Assembly (NCBI GenBank): GCA_964642855.1
Contig: CAZXSK010000027.1
Location: forward strand, 1 to 47,268
From: CAZXSK01 sp964642855
GTDB taxonomy: Bacteria; Planctomycetota; Phycisphaerae; SM23-33
Reading direction: 5' to 3'
DNA length: 47,268 nt
Position numbers and translations under genes: made by a program. The notes beneath the pieces were generated by a model that was not told the origin of the DNA, made no database searches, and saw only the letters and a program-made list of their open reading frames with translations. This document shows positions 25,882 through 34,002 of this stretch, in pieces; positions within the stretch are counted from its first letter, which is position 1; each line of letters starts with the position of its first letter.

Positions 25882-27018
25882 TCAGAATCTCAGTGCTTCG
25901 GAAATCCTCTCGAGCTTCGCAGGCCAGGTCTCCTGCGACATCGCCTCAATCCGCTGCCGTCTGGCCTCGGGCGAATCCTCCAGGGATCGGGCAATCGCCG
26001 ACTCGAAGGCCTCCACGCCATCGGCCACGCGTATCAGGCGGTCGTACAGCTGCACCTCGGGCATGGGCGTCGAAACCACCGGCAGCCCGGCCGCAAGGTA
26101 CTCCCGCAGCTTGATCGGATTGACCGCGCGGGTCAACTCGTTGACCTCGAACGGAATCAGCCCGACATCGAACCCCGCGCAATACGCCGGCAACTCATCG
26201 TAAGGCCTGCGCCCCAGAAAGTGCATGTTCGCCCGGCGGCGATATGGCGAGAGGTCGAACGTCGCGTCTCCGATCAGCACAAAATGCCAGTCGCTGTGAC
26301 GATCCGCGATCTCCGCAAGCAGGTCGAGGTCCACCCAGTCGCGAATCAGCCCGAAAAAGCCAAGCCGCGGGTGGGGGACTTCCGCCAGATCGGCCGGCTG
26401 TTCGAGTCGGTCGCGATGTGCCCGTGAGAAATGCTCGTAGTCCACGCCGTGGGGCACGAGCACCGTATTGTCGTTGAAGCCCTTCTTCGCCTCCTGCAGC
26501 ACCGTGCCCGTCGTGATCACCAGATCGCTGCGACGACAGAGATCCTCCTCTTCGGCGAGCACCCGCTGTGTGTCGTAGCCGGTGAAGGAGGAATGATCGT
26601 CGACGCAGTAGTACACCACGCGCTCAGCGTCAAAGCGGTCCAGAAGGTAGGAAACATCCGGCGTGAACGACCAGAGCTGCACCGGCCCGCGCCGTACCTT
26701 CCGCAGCGCCCGCTGGACCTGCAGCACGATCATTCGCCGGTTCAGCCGCATCGCCCATCTGCTCGACGGCAAAGGCACCACCAGCGGCGTGAGCGTGTGC
26801 AGATTCCGGCGGGCCTGCTTGAGCCCCCCCGCAACCTGCCACAGCTTCCGGGCCATGTAGAGCATGTCCGACGAACTCGCCGACGGGGCCCGCGAGGCGT
26901 GGTAGTTCACCCACAGCACGACATTCTTCTCCGCCAACAGGTGCATGACGTGATGCTTGCTGGTCGGCGGCGCGTCGTAGCCGCTTGCGAAACAGAGAAT
27001 CGTCTGTCCCTCGATCAT
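25882..27018 (-). CDS. glycosyltransferase, GT-B fold
   Basis: A 378-residue GT-B enzyme, related in layout to TuaH/family 1-like EPS glycosyltransferases. It opens with ILCFASGYDAPPTSKHHVM and has YYCVDDHSSFTGYD near 140 and VPHGVDYEHFSRA near 190. The donor domain has LGFFGLIRDWVDLDLL and ends in NPIKLREYLAAGLPVVSTPMPEV, the motif that holds the nucleotide sugar. The start at 27018 is set by an ATGA overlap with the upstream gene. Confidence 0.9.
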   Translation of the reverse strand: MIEGQTILCFASGYDAPPTSKHHVMHLLAEKNVVLWVNYHASRAPSASSSDMLYMARKLWQVAGGLKQARRNLHTLTPLVVPLPSSRWAMRLNRRMIVLQVQRALRKVRRGPVQLWSFTPDVSYLLDRFDAERVVYYCVDDHSSFTGYDTQRVLAEEEDLCRRSDLVITTGTVLQEAKKGFNDNTVLVPHGVDYEHFSRAHRDRLEQPADLAEVPHPRLGFFGLIRDWVDLDLLAEIADRHSDWHFVLIGDATFDLSPYRRRANMHFLGRRPYDELPAYCAGFDVGLIPFEVNELTRAVNPIKLREYLAAGLPVVSTPMPEVQLYDRLIRVADGVEAFESAIARSLEDSPEARRQRIEAMSQETWPAKLERISEALRF

Positions 27019-28286
27019 GACCGGGCTCCTTTGCCCCGGGTGTCGGCATCCTGCGATGGACCCCGACCCGCCAGCCGGGTGCACACTTCCATCATGTCGG
27101 CCAGTCTGGGCCCCCAGCGATAGGTCCGGTCGACGAGATCTTTCCCACGCCGGGCAAGCTCCTCGCGCCGCGACGGCGCGGACAATAACTCATCGATGCA
27201 ACTCCGCCACTGGCCAACCGTCCCCGCCCGCAGAACGTCCCGCCCGGGCTGGAGTTCCAGGCCCTCGAGGGCGCCGGGCGAACCCACAACCGCACACCCG
27301 GCTGCCATCGCCTCGAGAACCTTGTTCTGGATGCCTCGGGCGATCCGCAGCGGCACGACTGCGACCGCCGCGGCATGCAGGTACGGACGAACGTCCTCGA
27401 CCGTGCCCGTCACACGTATGCCCTCCCGGTCGCCAAGCCGGCGTATCTCGGCCACCGGGTCGCGGCCGACGATCGTCAGTGTCAGGTGCGGGTGCTGCTT
27501 CCGCAACTCCGGCCAGATGTCACGGACGAACCAGCACACGCCCTCGACGTTCGGCCTGTAGTCCATGGTGCCGGTAAACACCAGCCCCTCCCGGGGGGGC
27601 AGGTCCTCCGGAGCGGTGAAGAAATCGACGTCCACACCGTTGGACACCGGCACGAGCTTCCCCTCGGCGTGTGGACTGGCCTTGAGCACCCGGGCCTCGT
27701 CGGCCGATACCAGGAACACCGCGTCACACCGGCCGATGGCCTCCTGCTCCAGCCGACCCACCGCGCGGGCCTCGGCCAGGAACACGCGAGACTTCAGGAA
27801 CCCGGCCTGCTCGCCGTAATGGGCCCACTTGGCCGAATCGACGTCGACCAGGTCCAGCACCCGCGCTCGCGCCGGTACGGCCAGCAGGTGACGCAGAACG
27901 CTCGAGCAGTACCCGAACGCAAGATCGAAAGGCTCCTCGCCCGCCAGCCGACCAAGCTGCTTCCTCATCGATCGGCTGTCGAAGTAGCCCTCGGTGACCG
28001 AACGACCGGTCAGCAGTTTCAGCCCACCCCGGACCAGTCCGGCCGGTCCACCAGCCCTGCAGACCACCAGGTTCGAGCAGTACCGCGAGAGCTTCTCGAC
28101 GGCCGAGGGATCGGGCCTGTCGGGCGCCAGGGAAGCGACGGTGAGATCGAAGGCTTCGGCGAGCGCGAGGATCTCATGAAACGCGCGAACGCGTTCGCCC
28201 TTGTCGGGGGGAAACGGCAGACGATGCGCGATGAACAGTGCGCGCGGTCTGGGTTGTGTCGGTCGCGACGGCGAATCTGCCATCAT
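27015..28286 (-). CDS. PEP-CTERM/XrtA-associated glycosyltransferase (TIGR03087-like)
   Basis: A 423-residue GT-B enzyme. The opening RALFIAHRLPFPPDKGERVRAFHEI is the hallmark of the sugar transferase family found with PEP-CTERM/exosortase EPS loci. Further blocks are VLDLVDVDSAKWAHY, VSNGVDVDFF, LVFTGTMDYRPNVEGVCWF and IARGIQNKVLEAMAAGCAVV. Start: two ATG codons lie in a row; the first (28286) overlaps the stop of the kinase gene as ATGA, so I chose it. The open frame back to 28382 is a shadow. It adds one sugar of the repeat unit; donor unknown. Confidence 0.92.
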   Translation of the reverse strand: MMADSPSRPTQPRPRALFIAHRLPFPPDKGERVRAFHEILALAEAFDLTVASLAPDRPDPSAVEKLSRYCSNLVVCRAGGPAGLVRGGLKLLTGRSVTEGYFDSRSMRKQLGRLAGEEPFDLAFGYCSSVLRHLLAVPARARVLDLVDVDSAKWAHYGEQAGFLKSRVFLAEARAVGRLEQEAIGRCDAVFLVSADEARVLKASPHAEGKLVPVSNGVDVDFFTAPEDLPPREGLVFTGTMDYRPNVEGVCWFVRDIWPELRKQHPHLTLTIVGRDPVAEIRRLGDREGIRVTGTVEDVRPYLHAAAVAVVPLRIARGIQNKVLEAMAAGCAVVGSPGALEGLELQPGRDVLRAGTVGQWRSCIDELLSAPSRREELARRGKDLVDRTYRWGPRLADMMEVCTRLAGRGPSQDADTRGKGARS

Positions 28287-29122
28287 GCGTAACGATAGAG
28301 ATAGTCGGGTACGTGGAACTTCCGGTGGGTCAGCACCAGCCCGCCCACGCGGACGTTGGCCGAGTGAAGCAGACGAATGCACGTCTCTGCCGACTCCTGT
28401 CGCGTCTTGCCCATGCGCACCACAACCAGGGCGTCGCCGGCGACCGCACCGATGATCCCCGCGTCGGAGGCGATATTGATCGGGGGCGTGTCGAAAATCA
28501 CGTAGTCGAAACGCTGACGAAGCGAATGGACCACGTCCTCCAGTTCCGGCTTGCCGACCAGTTCACCCACAGAGGCGTGGGAAACCGTCCCGCATGGCAG
28601 CAGGAACAGGTTGGAGTGGCCCGTGGGCTGGAGGCATTCCTCCAGCGATGCCTTGCCTGTGAGCATCTCCGCCACGCCGGGAGACTTCTCGCAGCCGAAC
28701 AGTTGGGCAACCCTGCCGCGTCGAAGATCGAAATCCACCAGCACGGTCCGGCGGTCGGTGCGCTCGGCCATCACGATTGACAGGTTCCCGCACGTAACCG
28801 TCTTGCCCTCGCCCGGATCGGCAGAGGTGACGACATAGCAGAAGCGTTCGTCGGGGCTCTGGGCCAGCAGGTTCGTCCGCAGCGAACGGTACTCCTCGGT
28901 TACCGAGCCGCCACGGTCGTGGTGGGCCCGGAGCAGTTCGGAATAGCCCTCGAAACCGACAGGCTGCTTCTCCGCCTCCACCTTGCGGCGCTTCGGCGCC
29001 TTTTGCGGCGAAGGGACCAGTTCGTCCTGTTCCAGCGCGCTGTCGGGGACGATCTCCTCAAGGGATTCCTGCTGGTCCTGTTCGGCCCTGCGCTTGCGCA
29101 TTGCATCCCAAACGTTTGCCAC
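28283..29122 (-). CDS. tyrosine autokinase, CpsD/CapB type (PEP-CTERM/EPS locus)
   Basis: A 279-residue bacterial tyrosine kinase without membrane helices. Walker A is SADPGEGKT at 100-108, Walker A' is VLVDFDLRR at 128-136, and Walker B is VIFDTPP at 208-214. The C-terminus carries a short Tyr cluster (DYLYRYA, Tyr274, 276 and 278) as autophosphorylation sites. The first 60 residues are charged and likely disordered. The kinase normally works with the Wzz-like membrane protein, here two genes away, to cycle chain-length control. The start is a GTG at 29122 behind AGGAGA. Confidence 0.92.
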   Translation of the reverse strand: MANVWDAMRKRRAEQDQQESLEEIVPDSALEQDELVPSPQKAPKRRKVEAEKQPVGFEGYSELLRAHHDRGGSVTEEYRSLRTNLLAQSPDERFCYVVTSADPGEGKTVTCGNLSIVMAERTDRRTVLVDFDLRRGRVAQLFGCEKSPGVAEMLTGKASLEECLQPTGHSNLFLLPCGTVSHASVGELVGKPELEDVVHSLRQRFDYVIFDTPPINIASDAGIIGAVAGDALVVVRMGKTRQESAETCIRLLHSANVRVGGLVLTHRKFHVPDYLYRYA

Positions 29123-29132
29123 GATCGATCTC

Positions 29133-30002
29133 CTAGCGTATCAGCGACGCCGAGTCGCTGGGCAGGTTGCTCTTGCCCGGATCCTGCATCCCCCAGCAGG
29201 TCATGTCCCGAAGCACCTCGGAAATCACCTGCCGGTCGATCCGGTGGATCCCCTTGGCGTACCCCACGAGCAACGCGTTGTCGCACAGCACGTTGATCAG
29301 CCGAGGGATGCCCTGAGTCGCCATGAAAATGTCTTTCGCCGCCCCCACCGTGAACTTCACCCTGCATCCCTCATCGGCGGCGACGTTCAGCCGATGCAGG
29401 ATGTACGCAGCCGTGTCCTTCAGAGACAGGCGGCCGAGATGGTAACTGAGCACGATCCGCTGGCGAAGCGATTCCCACTTGGGGTTCATCAGGCGCTCGC
29501 GCAGCTCGGGTTGACCGATCATCACGATCTGCACTACGCGCCGGCCGGATACTTCCCAGTTCCACAGCAGCCGGACCTGCTGCAGTGCGTCGTCGGACAT
29601 GTCCTGTGATTCGTCGAGAATCAGCGCCACGCTGCGACCCCGCTGGAACATCCGCTCGAGGTGCTTCTGCAACGCATCGGCCAGGGACTCGTCGCTTTCG
29701 AGCGAATGGGTGTCCATGCCGACGCTGGCGGCGATTGCATGCAGCAGCTCACGGGGCTTCTGTGGCGGATTGGTCATCCATGTTGGCTGGCAGACGGGCT
29801 GAAGCTCCGAACACAGCACCGTGCCCACCAGCGTCTTGCCCGCGCCGACCTCGCCGGTAATCAGGACCATCCCCTTGCCCTGCTCGACCGTGTAGAGCAT
29901 GTTTGCCAGCGCTTCCTTGTGGATCGAGCTGGGATAGAAGAACCGCTCCTCGGACGTAATCGAGAAGGGGAAATCCTTGAGCTTGTAGAAATTCAGATAC
30001 AC
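29133..30002 (-). CDS. ExeA/MSHA-like AAA ATPase of XrtA-type EPS loci
   Basis: A 289-residue ATPase. Walker A is GEVGAGKT at 50-57; Walker B is ALILDESQ at 126-133; MIGQPEL at 161-167 is the sensor segment. It opens with MYLNFYKLKDFPFSI, the common start of ExeA-type secretion ATPases and of the ATPase family linked to PEP-CTERM EPS loci (TIGR03015-like). It lacks the C-terminal peptidoglycan-binding domain of ExeA. It may drive assembly or regulation of the export complex. Start: GTG at 30002 with GGTGGA before it, 9 bases after the Wzz-like stop. Confidence 0.88.
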   Translation of the reverse strand: MYLNFYKLKDFPFSITSEERFFYPSSIHKEALANMLYTVEQGKGMVLITGEVGAGKTLVGTVLCSELQPVCQPTWMTNPPQKPRELLHAIAASVGMDTHSLESDESLADALQKHLERMFQRGRSVALILDESQDMSDDALQQVRLLWNWEVSGRRVVQIVMIGQPELRERLMNPKWESLRQRIVLSYHLGRLSLKDTAAYILHRLNVAADEGCRVKFTVGAAKDIFMATQGIPRLINVLCDNALLVGYAKGIHRIDRQVISEVLRDMTCWGMQDPGKSNLPSDSASLIR

Positions 30003-30011
30003 GAATCCACC

Positions 30012-31679
30012 TTACCTCGTCAGGTCCCGGATCGGCTCGGCGGTATGGGTCACGATGAAATGCACCGGGTCGCTCTTCCACTGCTGGTGCTTCTCGGGAT
30101 AGTGGAGCTTGAGGGTAATGCTCAACCCCGCAACGCCGATAATGCCGATCAGAACCACCGCCACGACCGGCCCGAGGATCCACGTCCTCAGCCGCTTGAT
30201 CATCCGTTGGGGGCCGGACTCGATCATCCCGATCACGCCAACAACGGGGATATCGAATCGCTTGGCTGCGTCCTGGGTCAGGTTCACCGAGTGATCTACT
30301 GCGTTGACCAGGAAAGCCAGCCCGGCTCCACATCCCAGGCCCCCGATGACGGCCATCCCGAGGACCATCGCCAACGTGGGCGAGGAAGGCGTGTACTGCT
30401 TCTGGGCGTACTGGATGATCTCGTGGCGGGTCCTTCGCTTGGCCAGTTCGGCCGAAAGCGTTACCTGCAGGCTCATGTACTGGTCGCGGTAGTCCGAGAA
30501 TTTTTTCTGGTGGTCGCCCAGAGTCCGGAGGAGCTGCTCGTACTCCTGGCGGATCGGAACAAAGTTCTCCATGACCTTCTCAGACCGCGCCAGCCGCTGT
30601 TCATTGCGCTCCAGCTGGTTCGCCGTGCCCTTGATCGAAGCGGTCAACCGTGCCCTGGCCATCCGAAGATCAATGGAATTGTCCGTCCGGCCGTAGACCG
30701 ACTCCTTGATGACCGTCGGCGGGGTCTGCTTGATCTGGTCTTCGATCCAGACGATCTGCCGATCGATCTCCTTGATGTCGTCGTGGGTTTCCTTCTTGAT
30801 CTGCCTCTCGCGCTGACGCAACTGCTGCAGGTTGGCGAGCTGGCCCTTGAGTTCGTCCAACTTCGGGTTGGGCATCCGCACCACGGAGATCGGCTCGTTG
30901 GATTCGACCGCCCGCTGCTGGCTGAGTTCTTCCAGTTGCGCCAGTTCCATCCGGTCGATCCGCAGCGATTCCCGCAACGCGCTGATCTCGGCAGAGAGGT
31001 TCTCGATGCGCTCCCGCAACATGCCGGGAGACTCCGGCATGGCATCGGGATGGGCTGCCTGGAAGAGCGTCTTCTTGCGAAGCGCTTCCTGCACGAGCTG
31101 GTTGGCGTCCTGCATCTTCTCGCCGATATGCTGGAGAGACTCCTTCAGCCGGTCGGCCGACTCCTTGGTAACCTTGGCGATGTAGTTCTCCATCAGAACG
31201 TTGGGGATCTTCCTCGCCAGCACCGGGTCGCCGTCGGTATAGCTGACAGCGATGACATCGACCACGTCGGATCGGACCGGCCAGCGGACCTCCACCCGGG
31301 ACATCACGCGGTCGACGATGTCCTGGAGCATGCGCTGGCCGTCATCGGTATACCGACCGTCGCGACCTACCGGAATGCCCTGGACCAGCTGGGGAATCTG
31401 CTCGACGGCCTGGATGACCGCCGCCCGGCCGGTGAGCTCTTCGGCAAGCGTGAGCTTCTTGGCAGCGAAACCCTCGACCTTCGTATCGGCCATGCCTTCC
31501 GACGCAGGGTCCACCCGACGACGGAACTTGGCCGTGCCGGTGTACTGGAGCGGCATGAAATGCGCGACGATGATCGCACCCGCCGCGAACAGGCAGGCGC
31601 TGATCACAAACAGCCAACGACGGCGGAATACGAGCTGAAGCCTGTCGCGAAGCGTCTTCTGGTCATTCGTTGCCGCCAT
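30012..31679 (-). CDS. Wzz-like polysaccharide co-polymerase / chain-length determinant
   Basis: A 555-residue inner-membrane protein. The first transmembrane helix is at about 22-43 (WLFVISACLFAAGAIIVAHF). The periplasmic part, about 45-420, contains long coiled coils (around 175-260 and 285-400). Two further helices lie near the C-terminus (LGMAVIGGLGCGAGLAFLV and LGPVVAVVLIGIIGVAGLSI). This matches large GumC/XrtA-type chain-length proteins rather than short Wzz. The kinase domain is encoded separately. Start at 31679 has GGGAGAGG upstream; the open frame to 31739 overlaps the preceding gene. It controls polymer length and bridges the inner membrane to the Wza-like channel. Confidence 0.9.
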   Translation of the reverse strand: MAATNDQKTLRDRLQLVFRRRWLFVISACLFAAGAIIVAHFMPLQYTGTAKFRRRVDPASEGMADTKVEGFAAKKLTLAEELTGRAAVIQAVEQIPQLVQGIPVGRDGRYTDDGQRMLQDIVDRVMSRVEVRWPVRSDVVDVIAVSYTDGDPVLARKIPNVLMENYIAKVTKESADRLKESLQHIGEKMQDANQLVQEALRKKTLFQAAHPDAMPESPGMLRERIENLSAEISALRESLRIDRMELAQLEELSQQRAVESNEPISVVRMPNPKLDELKGQLANLQQLRQRERQIKKETHDDIKEIDRQIVWIEDQIKQTPPTVIKESVYGRTDNSIDLRMARARLTASIKGTANQLERNEQRLARSEKVMENFVPIRQEYEQLLRTLGDHQKKFSDYRDQYMSLQVTLSAELAKRRTRHEIIQYAQKQYTPSSPTLAMVLGMAVIGGLGCGAGLAFLVNAVDHSVNLTQDAAKRFDIPVVGVIGMIESGPQRMIKRLRTWILGPVVAVVLIGIIGVAGLSITLKLHYPEKHQQWKSDPVHFIVTHTAEPIRDLTR

Positions 31680-31735
31680 GGGATCCTCTCCCTGACGCTC
31701 TTGTCCGCCCGCGAACCTGCCAGCCCGGCGAGCGG

Positions 31736-32569
31736 TCAATCGTCGTCATCGTCATCGAAGTCGGTAATCTGGTCACCCGTCGACATGAGAGTCGCCGGGG
31801 CGCGAGCAGCCTCAAGCACCGGACTCACAGGCAACAGCCAGCGCTGAAGCTCCTTCGCCACAGCCGCTGCAGGGTGCGGAGGTACGTAGATGATATCGTC
31901 CGGTTGGAGGTACACGTTTCGTGACAAATCGCCGTGCTTGGCCATCTCCCAGAGGTTCACCGTCACCACCTGGGCATAGAGGTACCCGTCCTCTTCCTCC
32001 GCCTGCTCCTCCTTCTCCTCGGATTCCGGCATGAACCCACCCTTGGACGCACGCGTCGGACGAAGCACCCGAACGCGATGGCCCCAGGAGTAGACATTCG
32101 TGCCCACCTCCGAGAGTACATCCAAGACCGTATCTCGACCCGTATACGGACGCGGGCCGGGACGATTGACCTCGCCCAGCACATAAATCCTCTGGGAATT
32201 GTAGCCCGCCACTTGCACGTGAATCCAACCGACGCGCTCGTAATACTCGCCGGCCGCTTTGGCGATGGCCTTCTCGATCTCCTTGGGGGTCATGCCGGCT
32301 ACGAACACCTCACCGATCATCGGCAGGTTGATCGTACCGTCGGGCATGACCTGGCGCGTCACGTCGTTGACTTCTTCGACGATATTCGCCTGCAGTGCCA
32401 GGCGGTCCGGCGGGTATACCCGGTACTCCTGCGAGGCTACGGGCCTACGCTGCGCCTGGAGAAACGTCACCAGCTGCTGCGTGTTGTCGGCGGGGCTGTC
32501 GCATCCCGTCATTGCGCCCCCCGCCACCACCGCCAGCAGAACCACCCAGAGAATCCGATGCGATTTCAT
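31736..32569 (-). CDS. polysaccharide export lipoprotein, Wza/OPX-like
   Basis: A 277-residue outer-membrane export protein. The lipoprotein signal ends in GGAMTGC with Cys23. The poly-export domain begins about residue 48 (YRVYPPDRLALQANI) and runs into an SLBB-type domain (QRIYVLGEVNRPGPRPYTG at 126-144). A strongly acidic insert (EESEEKEEQ-like, about 181-194) interrupts the SLBB region, and the protein ends with a run of Asp. Both are unusual for the family and might bind cations or a partner. It appears to be the first gene of the 18-gene operon. The length suits a short OPX protein of XrtA-type loci. Confidence 0.9.
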   Translation of the reverse strand: MKSHRILWVVLLAVVAGGAMTGCDSPADNTQQLVTFLQAQRRPVASQEYRVYPPDRLALQANIVEEVNDVTRQVMPDGTINLPMIGEVFVAGMTPKEIEKAIAKAAGEYYERVGWIHVQVAGYNSQRIYVLGEVNRPGPRPYTGRDTVLDVLSEVGTNVYSWGHRVRVLRPTRASKGGFMPESEEKEEQAEEEDGYLYAQVVTVNLWEMAKHGDLSRNVYLQPDDIIYVPPHPAAAVAKELQRWLLPVSPVLEAARAPATLMSTGDQITDFDDDDDD

Positions 32570-32807
32570 GTCCGCTCTTCCTTCGTAAGAACCACGTTTC
32601 CGTCACCACCAGGCCGGCCGTTGCCGCGCGGACCGATGGCGTCTTTCCGCGGCTGCTGTATCCCCTATCGACCGTTCGGTACGTCCCGGTAAGCTAAAGT
32701 GTTCATTCTTCTTTGCCTGCGCACTTCGCCAGGCGCAGGAGAAACTCGAAACGAACCGGGTCAACGGGCGAAAGCGAGCCGTTGTGCGTTGTTGATACCA
32801 ACACCTA
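32570..32807 (-). other. leader of the EPS operon
   Basis: About 230 bases between the putative start of transcription and the export gene. It contains a hairpin with a 7-bp stem at 32716-32739 (CCTGCGC/GCGCAGG). I could not match it to a known riboswitch. Confidence 0.35.
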
Positions 32808-32835
32808 AGTATACCACTGCCGCCCGAACCCGTAA
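32808..32835 (-). promoter_or_regulatory. putative promoter of the EPS operon
   Basis: On the minus strand TTTACG (32835-32830) and TATACT (32813-32808) are separated by 16 bases. This would start transcription near 32801 and drive the operon. The match is moderate and untested. Confidence 0.38.
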
Positions 32836-33138
32836 ACCCGCCTGCACGCCCAGACGGGCGTCGCGGGAACTGGCGTCTGGCTGATCGTTCCGCCCGCCCG
32901 GGTCCGGCAAGGGAGGATCCCGAGGCCCTGCATGGCTGGCCTGAACGAGTGCCCCCGCGTGAGGTCGGGGGTCTCAGGGCGACCCCAAGATAATAATTGG
33001 TCTAAGTTTATGCCGATTCCTTCCGCTTCGGGCGTGGGCTTGTTTCCCCGGACACAGTTCTCTACAATGCTGTGCACTTGTCGGCGATTCCGGCAGCGTG
33101 CCTGTTGCACGCGGCAGAACTCGCCCTGAGGGTTTCCC
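32836..33138. promoter_or_regulatory. divergent regulatory region between EPS operon and PilZ gene
   Basis: Non-coding. It holds the plus-strand promoter at 33040-33068 and two hairpins: CCCCCG/CGGGGG at 32952-32971 and GCGTGC/GCACGC at 33096-33112. The second lies in the 5' leader of the PilZ gene, just before the GAGGG ribosome site. Confidence 0.4.
33040..33068 (+). promoter_or_regulatory. putative promoter of the PilZ gene
   Basis: TTGTTT (33040-33045) and TACAAT (33063-33068) are 17 bases apart, the ideal spacing. The -10 box matches five of six consensus positions. Transcription would start near 33075, about 64 bases before the start codon. Confidence 0.5.
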
Positions 33139-33885
33139 ATGTCCGCGCGTGAGGCAAAATCCTTCGCAGAGATGTCGTTCCTCGAAGCCGTCGCCCGCCG
33201 CGCTCGCGTTGAAATCAGCGTCAAGTCGCCCCCCTCGCTTCGCAAAGCCACCCTGACCAGCCGACTGCTCGGAACCCAGGACCACAGCCGGGTCGTGATC
33301 GAAGTCCCCCGAGCCGAGGCAAGCGGGGAGAAGGTCTTCGTACCCGACGGAGCCGACCTCGAACTGCGTTTCCCCGTAACGGACTATCTGCTCTCTGCCC
33401 AGACAACCGTCATCGACCACACCGTCTTCGACACGTCGCCCACGCGCAAGGTCGAAGCCGTCGTACTCCGCATGCCTCGGCAGATCGCCTCCCAGGACCG
33501 CCGAAATCAGCCTCGCCACGAGATCGACCCCACCAGGCCGATCAACGTTTCGATCTGGTCGTGGGACCTGCTGGCCGACCGGGGCGACTCGCCGCGCAAG
33601 GTAGGCCGGCTTGTCAACTGGTCCCAGGGCGGCCTGGGCGTGAGCATTTCCGCCTCTCTGCCGGTGGACATAGACGACAAGGCTGTCGTCCGTATGGAGG
33701 ACCCGCGCAGCGACGAGCAGAAACTCTACGCTGCCATCCTGCGCCATTGCACCGAGCAGCCCGACGGCAAATCGCTCGCCGGCTTCAGCGACGTTTCGGA
33801 GATCCAGGCCGGGCAGGCGACCCCCGTCATCGAATCGCTGGTCCAGCCTTCGGACGGCCCGTCCGATACCGACGCCCACGCCTGA
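33139..33885 (+). CDS. PilZ domain protein (c-di-GMP receptor)
   Basis: A 248-residue soluble protein with a YcgR-like layout: an N-terminal beta-rich domain (about 20-115) followed by PilZ. The two c-di-GMP-binding motifs are present: RRNQPR at 121-126 (R-x-x-x-R) and NWSQGG at 160-165 (D/N-x-S-x-x-G). It should therefore bind c-di-GMP. It is divergent from the EPS operon and 117 bases upstream of the HlyD-like gene, so it could tie polymer export or the acyl cassette to c-di-GMP levels; that link is an inference. GAGGG lies 6 bases before the ATG. Confidence 0.88.
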   Translation: MSAREAKSFAEMSFLEAVARRARVEISVKSPPSLRKATLTSRLLGTQDHSRVVIEVPRAEASGEKVFVPDGADLELRFPVTDYLLSAQTTVIDHTVFDTSPTRKVEAVVLRMPRQIASQDRRNQPRHEIDPTRPINVSIWSWDLLADRGDSPRKVGRLVNWSQGGLGVSISASLPVDIDDKAVVRMEDPRSDEQKLYAAILRHCTEQPDGKSLAGFSDVSEIQAGQATPVIESLVQPSDGPSDTDAHA

Positions 33886-34002
33886 CCTCCTGCTCCCGAA
33901 GACGGTAGGCGTTTTCCCCCGCAAGTTTCCCGAATCCCCGGTGCGTCCGATCCGATGTGTCTCCCACGGACAGAACCCCTCTGCACGGACAGGGAGAACA
34001 TC

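Noticed and set aside
29133..30002. ATPase as an IS21-type helper or type II secretion ExeA
   Set aside because: The AAA core is similar, but the opening sequence, the lack of a peptidoglycan-binding domain and the EPS context fit the XrtA-linked ATPase better. No transposase is nearby.
29661..31847. 728-residue plus-strand open frame
   Set aside because: Antisense to the Wzz-like and ATPase genes, which have full family motifs.
32570..33138. sigma-54 promoter near the PilZ and EPS genes
   Set aside because: PEP-CTERM systems can use sigma-54, so I looked for GG-N10-GC elements. The closest, around 32938-32953, has the wrong spacing.
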